This document shows positions 43,201 through 51,078 of a stretch of 64,000 nt of DNA, piece by piece. Position 1 is the first letter of the stretch. Each line of letters starts with the position of its first letter. The translations under genes and the position numbers were made by a program. The notes under the pieces are model-generated. The model saw only the letters and a list, made by a program, of their open reading frames with translations. It did no database searches and was not told the origin of the DNA. Origin of the DNA: a virus. The stretch covers positions 1 to 64,000 of IMG/VR virus record IMGVR_UViG_3300022074_000006; one strand, written 5' to 3'.

Positions 43201-45911
43201 ATGTTTACCCACTTCAACTAGTCAACAAAGAAGATGCTGGAACTGATTCGGGCGTAGGAATGGAGTTTCAGCTAGAAAACACTTCTGGAACTGAGACTAC
43301 CGCAGCAAGGATCACAGTGGACAAAGCTTCCAGCTGGAATTCTGCTGTCAACACTGATGCAAGAATGGTATTTGATGTTGTTTCAGACGGTACTTTGTCA
43401 ACGATTTTAACACTTCGGGATGGAGCCTCAGTCTTTAATACACCTCTAACTGTTTCGCCTGGAATTATCACAGCTGGAGGAGGAATCACTTCCGCGGGAG
43501 ACATATTGTTGACCGGTCAAAAGAAGATTGCATTTGGTTCTGACTTGGTCAATACATACATTGCTGCAGACGCCAACAACCCGGAAAACTTAGAAATTCA
43601 CGCTGACGCCAACATAGAACTAAGGCCCGATGGATCGATATATCATCTTGCTGCTAGTAATTATTTTTCTGAGTACTTGCGTCATAATGGAGATACAGAT
43701 ACGTACATGAGGTTTACAACTGACAAAATAGACCTTTATGCGGGAAATGTCTCTATGATCACTATGACGGAAGACGATTCGCAAGATAAAGTCCAGGTCA
43801 ATGTGGGTCAGGCTGATGTTGACTTTGAGGTTTACTATGACTCCGGAATTGCGTCGAGGATATATGGTTCAGACGGTTCCATTTACTTTTATCGTCCCGT
43901 AACCATGTTTGGCCAAACACAATTAAAATTCAGCTCTTCGGATTCATACATTGCTGCAAACTCAGAGAATCCAGAAGATCTGGAGATACACGCAGATCAG
44001 GATCTTCACTTAAAACCAGACAACGATGTCACTATCTACTACGGTGGAACACAATACGGAACGTTTGATGGATCACAGTATAGGCTGCGCCTTTTTAGAG
44101 AAACAAATGCAAATGTTTACCCACTTCAACTAGTCAACAAAGAAGACACTGGAACTTCAGCAGGAATAGGAATGGAGTTTCAGCTAGAAAACACTTCTGG
44201 AACTGAGACTACCGCAGCAAGGATCACAGTGGACAAAACTTCCGCCTGGAATTCTAATGCTAACACTGACGCAAGAATGGTATTTGATGTTGTGTCAGAC
44301 GGCACTTTAACAACACTCTTGACAGTTCAGAATGGAGCTTCAGTCTTCAATACACCCCTGACTATGCCGACTGGGCTTATCACAGCTGGAGGAGGAATCA
44401 CTTCACTTGGGAATATAACAGTATCAGGTCAAAATAAAATCACATTTGACAGCGCAGACACATACATTGCTGCAAACACTGATAATCCTGAAGATCTTGA
44501 GATCGCTGCAGATCAGAACATCAATATGATTCCTGACAATGACGTTGATATCTACTATGGAGCTTCAAGATACGCTAATTTTGATGGTAACAACTACAGG
44601 CTAAGGATGTTAAGGGAAACAAACGCAGTCGTATGCCCTCTTCAGCTGGTCAACAAAGAAGATACTGGAACTTCAGCAGGAATAGGAATGCAGTTCCAGC
44701 TAGAGAACACTTCTGGGACAGAAAAAACAGCGGGGCAAATAGAGGTAATAAAGGCTTCTGGGTGGAACAGCGGTCCTAACACTGATGGTGAAATGATTTT
44801 CAAAGTAGTCCAGAACGACTCTCTAGGCGAAGTTTTCAGGATCAACTCTTCTCAATTGCTTGCTACGAAAGGCATAGCCAGTAACGATTACCTTAGAGCA
44901 TCTTCAGATGTTTATGTTGGTGGAAACATATATCACTACGGTGACACTAACACCAAGTTAACCTTCGGAGATGATTCGATTACTATCTCGGCGGGAGGCG
45001 TACCTTTCATTAACATAGTAGAAGGGGGAACAGACTCTTTAGTCATAAATCAAGACGGCGGCGACATAGACCTTAGAGTGGAAAGCGACACACTTCAGTA
45101 CGGATTTTATTTGAGAGGAAGTGATGGAAGAATAGGTATAGGAGAAAGCGGCCCGGAAGGCAAGCTGCACATAAAGCAGGTAGCGAACGGTGCTGCTAAT
45201 AACTACGCAGGTGACGCTCTAGTAATAGAAAACGTAAATGGAGCAAGCAAGTGGTACATAGGAATAGATAGCGATGATGAGTTGGTATTTGCTCACAATA
45301 ACAGAAACCCCAGTGAAAACGCAGGCGGCTATCTTTTGGGAAGCGGAAACGGGTCATTTGTTGGAACCATTGACTTTACCGGTCAGCACAGATCTGTTCC
45401 TGCGTCAGGATCGATCTCCGAGTATGAAAATAGAATCGGTATGATAGTAGTGTCTACAGGAGAATATCTAAACCACGAAGGAGAATCTAACACTATTGAC
45501 ACGGCGCTTCCTAAAATAGAACTGAGCTCTTCACCGAATCAAAAGACAGTCTATGGTGTTGTGTCTGCAATTACAGACCCAGAAAAAGAACACCAAACTT
45601 ACTTGCAAGGAGTGTTTGGCACAGTTCTCCCGAAGAAAGAAGATAGGGTCATCATAAATTCTCTGGGCGAAGGGTCAATTTGGGTTTCTAACTTGAACGG
45701 AAATTTAGAGAACGGAGACTACATAACGACGTCAGAAGTCTCGGGCTATGGAATGAAACAAGACGATGACCTTCTACACAACTTCACAGTTGCTAAAATA
45801 ACTCAGGATTGTAATTTTGATATGGAAGGTGAATACCCTTGTGAGGAATTTGAGCATGAAGGAGTCACTTATAGGAAGGCGTTTGTGGGATGCACATATC
45901 ATTGTGGCTGA
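40278..45911 (+). CDS. modular tail fibre / adhesin, 1877 residues
   Basis: This long fibre starts at GTG 40278. It contains repeated fibre modules G-I-G-T/N-x-x-P-x-x-x-L-x-V (about 175, 300, 495, 595 and 1620), typical of phage fibre shafts. Two GVLYxKxxGxLYF modules lie near 72 and 334. Between about 735 and 1530 are four copies of a 172-residue unit (FDGSQYRLRLFRETNA, then PLQLVNKEDxG and QLENTSGTE). The last 180 residues are a distinct end domain with EYENRIGMIVVSTGEYL and a cysteine-rich tail finishing in CTYHCG. I see no S74 self-cleaving chaperone. The end domain probably contacts the host or caps the trimer. No receptor can be named. Confidence 0.85.
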   Translation: MSNTYSKAEIDRAEKLVNRNATNSNVTSVTFPHKFQVGLDDENFRSELVAKGNIRLSELSNPPTRPTDGQGGVLYVKNDGKLYYASHEQAEKNLLSGGDLSSITSGGVTFDGTSLHVTTTGDRVSLASAGGALILGNKAGQHLSFDENEIASKSDATTAGTLYLQGDGGKVSIGSLTEADLGIGTETPSYRFHLMSDTASAAEIGVTQINNDTATDGANVRMLRARGTKASPAIVQDGDALGVITFHGYDGTDYATNAAQIWAQADGTPAENDMPGRILLRTTPAGSASPVTRVTIKSDGNTGIGTTTPDEKLDVAGRIAISSESSTPTVSAGVGVLYTKSGGSLYFKSGDVGETDLLASAGSTANLIQTAASSTAANHYVPFFANQTGAQAIKTDGGLLYNPSTNLFTVFTTGNASEFTPLRLYNKNSNTNASVSARFDLVDTSNNSVDSGKIKVSKEQSFTSTSSTQDSSMSFFTSLNGTLTEQMILKSDGKLGLGTSVPAANLHISDTAGGNLIRLDTSNNVSNDPQFYMTGQSGDTTEGFALNYDNNTGDIRYDVFFTSGNHIWRLKQDTDASVGIEGMRLTHDGKLGIGNTNPGYELDVTGDINSSGAVRSNNYLLATKTGGDPAQIILRNNTNEHTSGGAESEILFKDHGNNNLVKVEGSHDGSSDDTKGNFSVYVNNGSSETLRMSINSGGSSNFYGPVVTNSSISATGMIAALGGISAQGNILLSGQNKIAFNTDPTNTYIAAGSGATEDLEIHADDDIKFKPDDDIHIYKGDVLYSTFDGSDYRLRMIRSTNSIVYPLQVINNDSTSGTSAGIGMQFQLENTSGIESTAASIYTKKSSNWSTAALTDAALYFNVSQNGALSNKLTIGNTISSFTTNLTSNGLITAESGILSNGNITLSSQNKAVFGTTDTYIAANAENPEDLEIHADQDMHLKPDNDILVYYGGTQYGTFDGSQYRLRLFRETNANVYPLQLVNKEDAGTDSGVGMEFQLENTSGTETTAARITVDKASSWNSAVNTDARMVFDVVSDGTLSTILTLRDGASVFNTPLTVSPGIITAGGGITSAGDILLTGQKKIAFGSDLVNTYIAADANNPENLEIHADANIELRPDGSIYHLAASNYFSEYLRHNGDTDTYMRFTTDKIDLYAGNVSMITMTEDDSQDKVQVNVGQADVDFEVYYDSGIASRIYGSDGSIYFYRPVTMFGQTQLKFSSSDSYIAANSENPEDLEIHADQDLHLKPDNDVTIYYGGTQYGTFDGSQYRLRLFRETNANVYPLQLVNKEDTGTSAGIGMEFQLENTSGTETTAARITVDKTSAWNSNANTDARMVFDVVSDGTLTTLLTVQNGASVFNTPLTMPTGLITAGGGITSLGNITVSGQNKITFDSADTYIAANTDNPEDLEIAADQNINMIPDNDVDIYYGASRYANFDGNNYRLRMLRETNAVVCPLQLVNKEDTGTSAGIGMQFQLENTSGTEKTAGQIEVIKASGWNSGPNTDGEMIFKVVQNDSLGEVFRINSSQLLATKGIASNDYLRASSDVYVGGNIYHYGDTNTKLTFGDDSITISAGGVPFINIVEGGTDSLVINQDGGDIDLRVESDTLQYGFYLRGSDGRIGIGESGPEGKLHIKQVANGAANNYAGDALVIENVNGASKWYIGIDSDDELVFAHNNRNPSENAGGYLLGSGNGSFVGTIDFTGQHRSVPASGSISEYENRIGMIVVSTGEYLNHEGESNTIDTALPKIELSSSPNQKTVYGVVSAITDPEKEHQTYLQGVFGTVLPKKEDRVIINSLGEGSIWVSNLNGNLENGDYITTSEVSGYGMKQDDDLLHNFTVAKITQDCNFDMEGEYPCEEFEHEGVTYRKAFVGCTYHCG
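42462..44850 (+). repeat. four 172-residue (516-bp) repeats in the tail fibre
   Basis: Equivalent Tyr codons fall at 42627, 43143, 44055 and 44571 (residues 784, 956, 1260, 1432), spaced 516, 912 and 516 bases. The middle spacing equals 516 plus 396, so a 132-residue module is inserted between copies 2 and 3. The insert resembles the segment following copy 4. Copies 2 and 3 are nearly identical in DNA over about 100 bases around AATACGGAACGTTTGATGGA, which points to recent duplication or conversion. Copies 1 and 4 are more diverged. Confidence 0.9.
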
Positions 45912-47087
45912 CTAGTCGATGTAGTCGAAATATCCTCTAATAGTATAACCATTTTGAAAAGCCCATACGTCTAAGATTTCAAGATCACTCATAGGAATAC
46001 CCATTCCTCCCATTTCCATTACATTTTCGTTACCTTTTCCTGCAATAAGAATGGTGGCATTAGTAAACTCAGAAAGGGAAGTAGTGATTGCTTCTCTTCT
46101 GTCAAGCTTTATTGAAACTCTGTCTATCTTTTCAATACCAGTCAGTATGTCTTTTATAATTTCTCTAGGGTTTTCTTCTCTTGGGTTGTCGTTTGTGAGT
46201 ACAACGTAGCTGCTTAGCCTTGACGCCACTTCTCCCATTAGAGGTCTTTTTTCTTTTGACTTGTTTCCGCCGCACCCAAATATTGTTACTATTTTTCTAA
46301 TCCCTTTGTTTTCATTTAGGAAATTAAGCTGATTCTCTAAGCTTGTGTGCGTGTGAGCGTAGTCTATCACTACTAGAGAGTCTGTCTCAACTATGTGATA
46401 AACATTAGATCTACCTTTGACACCCGGAAAAGACTTGATAGACGCTATGATGTCTTCACATGCGATGCCGTACATTTGACAGCATAGAAAAGCAGCAGCG
46501 CAGTTTTGAGCATTGAATTCTCCGTACTGAACAGTTGAGATAGTGTGTGTGTCACCATTCAAGTCTTTGAGATCAAAAGTCATAAGACCCGAAGTGTGCA
46601 CAAGATTAGATAGAATGACATTAGAGCCTTCTGAGAAACCATATGAGACAACTTTGTCCTCATGTCCAATAATAATGTCATCAAAAAATTCCGTGTCCTT
46701 AGAGACAAAAACTCTGCCTCCTGGAGCAGTGAAATGAAAGATATTTCTTTTCGCTTCTAGATATTCACCCGAAGTTTCATAGAGTTCGGAATGCTCTGTT
46801 TCTTCAAAACCTGTAAAGACACCAATATCTATCGGATTGTCTCTGTAACAGTCTAAAGTTAGGACGAAAGAAGTAGCTTCTGATATGATGACGTCTGACT
46901 CATTTTTTGCTGGGTGGTCAAAGTAAAGCTCAGCACTTCTAGAAGGGTTGTCAGGAAATCCATCAACATAAGGACCGTCTATTCCATATTCTCCAAAAAC
47001 TGACTTTCCGTTAGACATGAGAACATGCTGAACGATTCTAGTGACTGTCGTTTTTCCTTTTGTGCCTGTTATTGCTATATGATTCAT
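45912..47087 (-). CDS. MurE-like Mur ligase lacking the N-terminal UDP-binding domain
   Basis: This 391-residue protein is the only minus-strand gene. It matches the ATPase and C-terminal domains of MurE, the ATP-dependent ligase that adds the third amino acid to UDP-MurNAc-L-Ala-D-Glu. Motifs: P-loop GTKGKTT (8-14); YLEAKRNIF with K113, the position of the carbamylated lysine; DYAH (242-245); GCGGNKSKEKRP (271-282); DNPR (300-303); DRREAI (329-334); AGKGNE (349-354). DNPR with the later Gly/Glu is the signature of meso-diaminopimelate-adding MurE. Cellular MurE (about 490 residues) has about 100 more N-terminal residues that hold the UDP-sugar. Here the protein begins almost at the P-loop. 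GGAG sits six bases before the ATG. Catalysis looks possible; the acceptor must differ or be bound otherwise. Confidence 0.9.
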   Translation of the reverse strand: MNHIAITGTKGKTTVTRIVQHVLMSNGKSVFGEYGIDGPYVDGFPDNPSRSAELYFDHPAKNESDVIISEATSFVLTLDCYRDNPIDIGVFTGFEETEHSELYETSGEYLEAKRNIFHFTAPGGRVFVSKDTEFFDDIIIGHEDKVVSYGFSEGSNVILSNLVHTSGLMTFDLKDLNGDTHTISTVQYGEFNAQNCAAAFLCCQMYGIACEDIIASIKSFPGVKGRSNVYHIVETDSLVVIDYAHTHTSLENQLNFLNENKGIRKIVTIFGCGGNKSKEKRPLMGEVASRLSSYVVLTNDNPREENPREIIKDILTGIEKIDRVSIKLDRREAITTSLSEFTNATILIAGKGNENVMEMGGMGIPMSDLEILDVWAFQNGYTIRGYFDYID

Positions 47088-47108
47088 TTTTAACTCCGAG
47101 TAAGAAAA

Positions 47109-47137
47109 AGTATACCATTGAACGGGCTACTGTTTAA
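47109..47137 (-). promoter_or_regulatory. sigma70-like promoter for the MurE-like gene
   Basis: Read on the minus strand, TTAAAC (plus 47132-47137) and TATACT (plus 47109-47114) are separated by exactly 17 bases, the best spacing for a bacterial sigma70 promoter. Transcription would start near 47102, leaving a leader of about 15 bases that includes the GGAG at 47094-47097. This suggests expression by unmodified host polymerase, unlike the late tail genes around it. Confidence 0.6.
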
Positions 47138-47214
47138 GGAGGTCGACTGTGGGATCACTAGATTAACTGTAGACTCACTGTGTTGAATACTTATACTTCT
47201 GAGGAGTATGCAAA
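47138..47214 (+). promoter_or_regulatory. divergent intergenic region before the 322-residue gene
   Basis: The rest of the gap between the divergent genes precedes the GTG at 47215. GAGGAG at 47201-47206 is a good ribosome binding site, eight bases from the GTG. A TATACT at 47192-47197 and AT-rich bases around it could be a -10 box, but the spacing to the start is very short and no clear -35 is visible. A short dead-end ORF from ATG 47208 is not credible. Confidence 0.4.
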
Positions 47215-48183
47215 GTGGCTGGTATATTAGATCCTAAAACTAGAGTCATGGACTTTATCATGACAGAGCTGGGTAGAGAGCAAGCTGCTCAAGGAGAAAT
47301 GAGAATTAAGTACGCAACGTTTACGGACCGCGCGGCATTCTATTCTTCAGGCTCAATCAAAGGAGTTGCAGATCCTGCAGAAAATAGACTTTACTTCGAG
47401 GCTGCATCTTCGCCTCATGACTCTATTGTAATAGAATCTGACTTTGATGGAAATATAAAACCATTTGATGCCGATGAATTTAAAATAGATGGATCTGATG
47501 TAATAAAACAAACAGCTCTTCCAGGTCAAGATATTGTTTTAAAGACAGGCCAGATATTGCCGATCGCTTCTAAGATATTGAATAGTATAACTTCTTCAAT
47601 AGAAAGCACTCAGTATATTAGAACCACCGATCTTTTCATAGAAGATAGAGACTTTGTTGCAGAACCTAAAACTCTTTTCTATTCTTACAATGACGATCCT
47701 GACTTGCCATCATCACCATACTCAGAAAGCGCGAAGAGTGTTGTTCTGGTAGATCAATTAACCAGTCTTTTTCAAGACAAGAAACTTGCTCACATTCCAA
47801 GCTTTCATTTTTTACCACCTAGGAATATGCCGAGCCCTGAGAATAATGACGGAAATTCTCTGGGTGAATATGCAAAATTTAGAGATGAATATGACGACAA
47901 GCAAAATCCAAGAAAAGCTTACGATGATTCTCTAAATTCTGGCTTTGAAAAAAGAAGAATCTATTTTAACGAAAGAACTCCTGACAACAATCTAATAGTT
48001 CAGCCGTTTCATTTTAGTGAAGACGGAGTTGACAAGCTTTCTGTAGTCGATGGAGGCCAATACGTTAAAGAGACGACAGGAGAAAGACGTCATGTCTTTT
48101 ACATAGGTCGACTTTTCGCTGATACGAAAAAAACTACCACCTACATTCACCTGTTTACTTTAGTCTTTAGAGAGAGAAATTAA
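47215..48183 (+). CDS. virion structural protein, paralogue of the protein at 58203
   Basis: The 322-residue protein starts at GTG 47215, supported by GAGGAG. The N-terminus (VMDFIMTELGREQAAQGEMR, then IKYATFTD) aligns with that of the 236-residue protein at 58203: both follow D-x-x-(I/L)-T-(E/D)-x-G-R-x-Q-x-A-x-(G/R)-x-(F/M). After about residue 60 they diverge. No catalytic motif is visible. The C-terminus FLADTKK-like end and the order among tail genes point to a baseplate or tail-tube-associated part. I do not recognise a named family. Confidence 0.7.
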   Translation: MAGILDPKTRVMDFIMTELGREQAAQGEMRIKYATFTDRAAFYSSGSIKGVADPAENRLYFEAASSPHDSIVIESDFDGNIKPFDADEFKIDGSDVIKQTALPGQDIVLKTGQILPIASKILNSITSSIESTQYIRTTDLFIEDRDFVAEPKTLFYSYNDDPDLPSSPYSESAKSVVLVDQLTSLFQDKKLAHIPSFHFLPPRNMPSPENNDGNSLGEYAKFRDEYDDKQNPRKAYDDSLNSGFEKRRIYFNERTPDNNLIVQPFHFSEDGVDKLSVVDGGQYVKETTGERRHVFYIGRLFADTKKTTTYIHLFTLVFRERN

Positions 48184-48184
48184 A

Positions 48185-51061
48185 TTGAGAGTAAGAATTC
48201 AACTTCCAGTTTATGGTTTAAACTTATCTAAGAAAGAGTCTGATTCGAAAACCCAATCAGGAAAAAAGTCTAAGGCAAAATTTTCTAGAAAAGCGAAAGT
48301 CAAAAAAAGAAAAACAAGCAAAATTATTAGAAAGAAAGGTTCTCCCGGAGCTTACAAGGGGAAAAAGAAAAACTCAGATAGAACTAGAGTTACTAAGGCG
48401 GGCACCGGATTTAACCCTGGAAAATTTGTTGTCAAAAAGCCTTTTCTAAAAAAGCCTAAAAACTTTGCAAGAAAAAGAAAAATCGAGACTGAACTTATAC
48501 CTGACATGAATCGGTTTGGATCTTTTGACGACATCGTCAAGATGAGCGAAGGAGACTTAACAATACCTGACGTAGATCAGGCAAAAAGGTCTTTGAAATT
48601 TACTGACTCAATACCTGTTTCTCTTAGGTTTTTTGTTGATGCAAATCTCATAAGGGACAATAAAATAACTAGTGCTGATATCACCTTAGAGAAACCCAGA
48701 ACAACAAGAGGAACAACAAGAAACAGAAATATTGTAACTAGTCCTTCCGTCGATAGATCTTTTTATGAAAGACAGGCAGATAATTCAGAAAAGTCTATTA
48801 TTGGAAGAAGATATGTCGGATTCGAAAACATATACGACTTAAAAGAAGATATCGAATACAAGGTGTATCTTTCTAAGCAGCAGCTGAAAGCTGTTCAAAC
48901 GTTACCTGAGCTTCATTTTGGAAATATCAAGAGCTCTAGAGTTAAGATTCCTTCCATAGTCAAATCTTCACCGCTATTACAAACAAAAGGCTACAGCAGT
49001 CAATTTAAAGATTGGCGAAAAGGAAAAGGAAGAGACCCAGGAGACCAAATTAACAAGAGTCCTGCGATAAGTCCAGCTCAGGGAGTTCTAGGGGATCCAA
49101 GATCTTTGCTGAAAACTGTAGGCGCATCTTTTGGGATTCAAGTGGGCAATGTTTTGTCACGTTCTGGGCTTCCAACAGGTGCCTTTATCGGTACAAACAA
49201 GATGAGTCCTGCCGCGGCTTCACTTTCAGTTGTTACGTCTCCTGAGGTTCAAAGAAACTTCTTGAAAATTAAGTCAAAGTTGATCCCAATAGTCGTAAAT
49301 TTTTATATCAAAAATCCAAAGTATATCAACAACATAGTTGCAAGGATCTCTTTAAAGTCTAAGAATTCTCTGGGAGAACAAGTCGTGGCAATTGGATCAA
49401 GAGCTTATTCTATAGATAGAAGAATGAGAGCTTGCCTTTTGCCGATCACGCCACCTGACATAAAAGCACAACCCCTTGGCAGTGGAAACGTAAAAATAGA
49501 CATTGTCCAGAAAGATTATCTAGGGACTCATGCCACGATTTACGCAAAGTTTCTCGATGCAGACGGTGAGACTGTTGTGGGCTGGACTAAGCAAAAGACC
49601 GTTGAGTGTCGAGAGGCGACGACAACTTTTATGAATTTCTCTTCGTTTAGGCATACTTTTGTTTGTCTGCGGGCAGTTGGTGTAAATGGAATGGGAAAAA
49701 CTTCTTCGTACACATCAGCCCAATGCAAGAACGCAAGGCCGATAATAAGGGCCGGCCTAGAAGAAAATTATGCATCATTTAGAAAAATGCCTACTGTTTA
49801 CGCTCGACAAGAAAAATACGGAGCCAGAGTCTATCTAGAAAATCTAGAAAGTTCCGGAAAAGTTACAGTGTACAGGGAAGACCTGTCTACTGGAAAAACC
49901 CACAAAGCATATTCAGCCACCCTGTCTGGAAAAGGTAGTACTTTTTTTAGTGATCGATCAGTAAAGGTAGGTTCTGTGTATCGATACTATGCTGTATATG
50001 ATATATCAGAGCCTATCCCTAATTTCAAGACATCCTATAAAGACTGTGTGTATAAACACAGGTTGCTGGATGAGACTGCTCAGAGTTTAAATTTATCGAT
50101 AAGAGGGAGTCAAACATCTAACGGGACATCTTCGTCTTTGAGAGATGACAGTGTGTCGATCAGCTTAGGATTAAACCCTTCTACTGAGGGGCTTAAAAGC
50201 GTCCTGGAGGTTCTAAGAAACGAAGAAGTTGATAATTTAAACTCAGAAGATCAAAAGTCTGCAATTAATAGCTTAGAAGATTTTTATGCAATTAGAGCAA
50301 CCAGGATTGACTCTCTTACTGGCGAAAGAGTACTGTTTGACTTTGTCCCTCTAAACGTTTCTGACAACAGAGTGTTGGTGAGTGACTCACCAGGAACAAG
50401 ACAGAAATCAGATAACAGAAACGCTTTACCTCCTATTCCGGGAAGAAAATACATCTACAAAATAAAACTATACAGGACTTCGGTTGAAGACTTAATGGGA
50501 AAAGAATCCGAAGCTTCTATTCAAATTGAAAGACCGATCGGTAATCTCTCTAAGATAACTGGGGTGGAAAGAAGATTTTTTAAAGATGAGTCTTCCAGTA
50601 GGGGGATCATGAGAAGCGAGGGGTTTGTGAAAAACGACAGGAACTATTCCAAGAGATCTCTTTCCTATTCTAGAAATTGTACCGGTGTAGAACTAACTAC
50701 TACTGTAAAAATTCCTGTGTCTAAAAATAAGATTGTCAATGTTGACATAGACAGCGTTTCTAACCAGTTTGATATATTGACTTGGGAGTATACTGGCAGG
50801 GTGGTTGACCTAGACCACTTTGTGATCTTAGAGAAGTCACAAGATAGGTGTGTGCCTGTTGGTGCTAAACACATTGATGACGATTCCCATAGATTTAGCT
50901 TTAACTTAGTAAACAGTGACCCGACATACGATAGACACTATATCATAAGAGCGTATGACGATGAGGGTGAAGTCATAGCTGAAGAAGCTTCAGATGACAA
51001 AGAGCTGGAATATCCTTTCAATATTGAGGTGTTGAAAAACATGTTTGGAAGAATTAGATAG
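48185..51061 (+). CDS. 958-residue structural protein with lysine-rich N-terminus
   Basis: The apparent start is TTG 48185, two bases after the upstream stop. Residues about 15-105 are extremely rich in Lys and Arg (KSKAKFSRKAKVKKRKTSK), with low complexity. The rest is beta-rich; segments such as GKVTVYREDLSTG, VYRYYAVYDIS and LTWEYTGRVVDLDHFVILEK look like fibronectin-III-type strands. No enzyme motif is seen. The basic arm may bind nucleic acid, anionic polymers or an acidic partner in the virion. This mix of a basic arm and FN3-like domains is unusual for a tail protein. Confidence 0.7.
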   Translation: MRVRIQLPVYGLNLSKKESDSKTQSGKKSKAKFSRKAKVKKRKTSKIIRKKGSPGAYKGKKKNSDRTRVTKAGTGFNPGKFVVKKPFLKKPKNFARKRKIETELIPDMNRFGSFDDIVKMSEGDLTIPDVDQAKRSLKFTDSIPVSLRFFVDANLIRDNKITSADITLEKPRTTRGTTRNRNIVTSPSVDRSFYERQADNSEKSIIGRRYVGFENIYDLKEDIEYKVYLSKQQLKAVQTLPELHFGNIKSSRVKIPSIVKSSPLLQTKGYSSQFKDWRKGKGRDPGDQINKSPAISPAQGVLGDPRSLLKTVGASFGIQVGNVLSRSGLPTGAFIGTNKMSPAAASLSVVTSPEVQRNFLKIKSKLIPIVVNFYIKNPKYINNIVARISLKSKNSLGEQVVAIGSRAYSIDRRMRACLLPITPPDIKAQPLGSGNVKIDIVQKDYLGTHATIYAKFLDADGETVVGWTKQKTVECREATTTFMNFSSFRHTFVCLRAVGVNGMGKTSSYTSAQCKNARPIIRAGLEENYASFRKMPTVYARQEKYGARVYLENLESSGKVTVYREDLSTGKTHKAYSATLSGKGSTFFSDRSVKVGSVYRYYAVYDISEPIPNFKTSYKDCVYKHRLLDETAQSLNLSIRGSQTSNGTSSSLRDDSVSISLGLNPSTEGLKSVLEVLRNEEVDNLNSEDQKSAINSLEDFYAIRATRIDSLTGERVLFDFVPLNVSDNRVLVSDSPGTRQKSDNRNALPPIPGRKYIYKIKLYRTSVEDLMGKESEASIQIERPIGNLSKITGVERRFFKDESSSRGIMRSEGFVKNDRNYSKRSLSYSRNCTGVELTTTVKIPVSKNKIVNVDIDSVSNQFDILTWEYTGRVVDLDHFVILEKSQDRCVPVGAKHIDDDSHRFSFNLVNSDPTYDRHYIIRAYDDEGEVIAEEASDDKELEYPFNIEVLKNMFGRIR

Positions 51062-51078
51062 ATTGACATGGTAGAGAA

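Noticed and set aside
40278-45911. S74-type intramolecular chaperone at the end of the tail fibre
   Set aside because: The C-terminal region lacks the Ser-Asp type self-cleavage site and the usual helical chaperone segment. It ends in a cysteine-rich tail instead.
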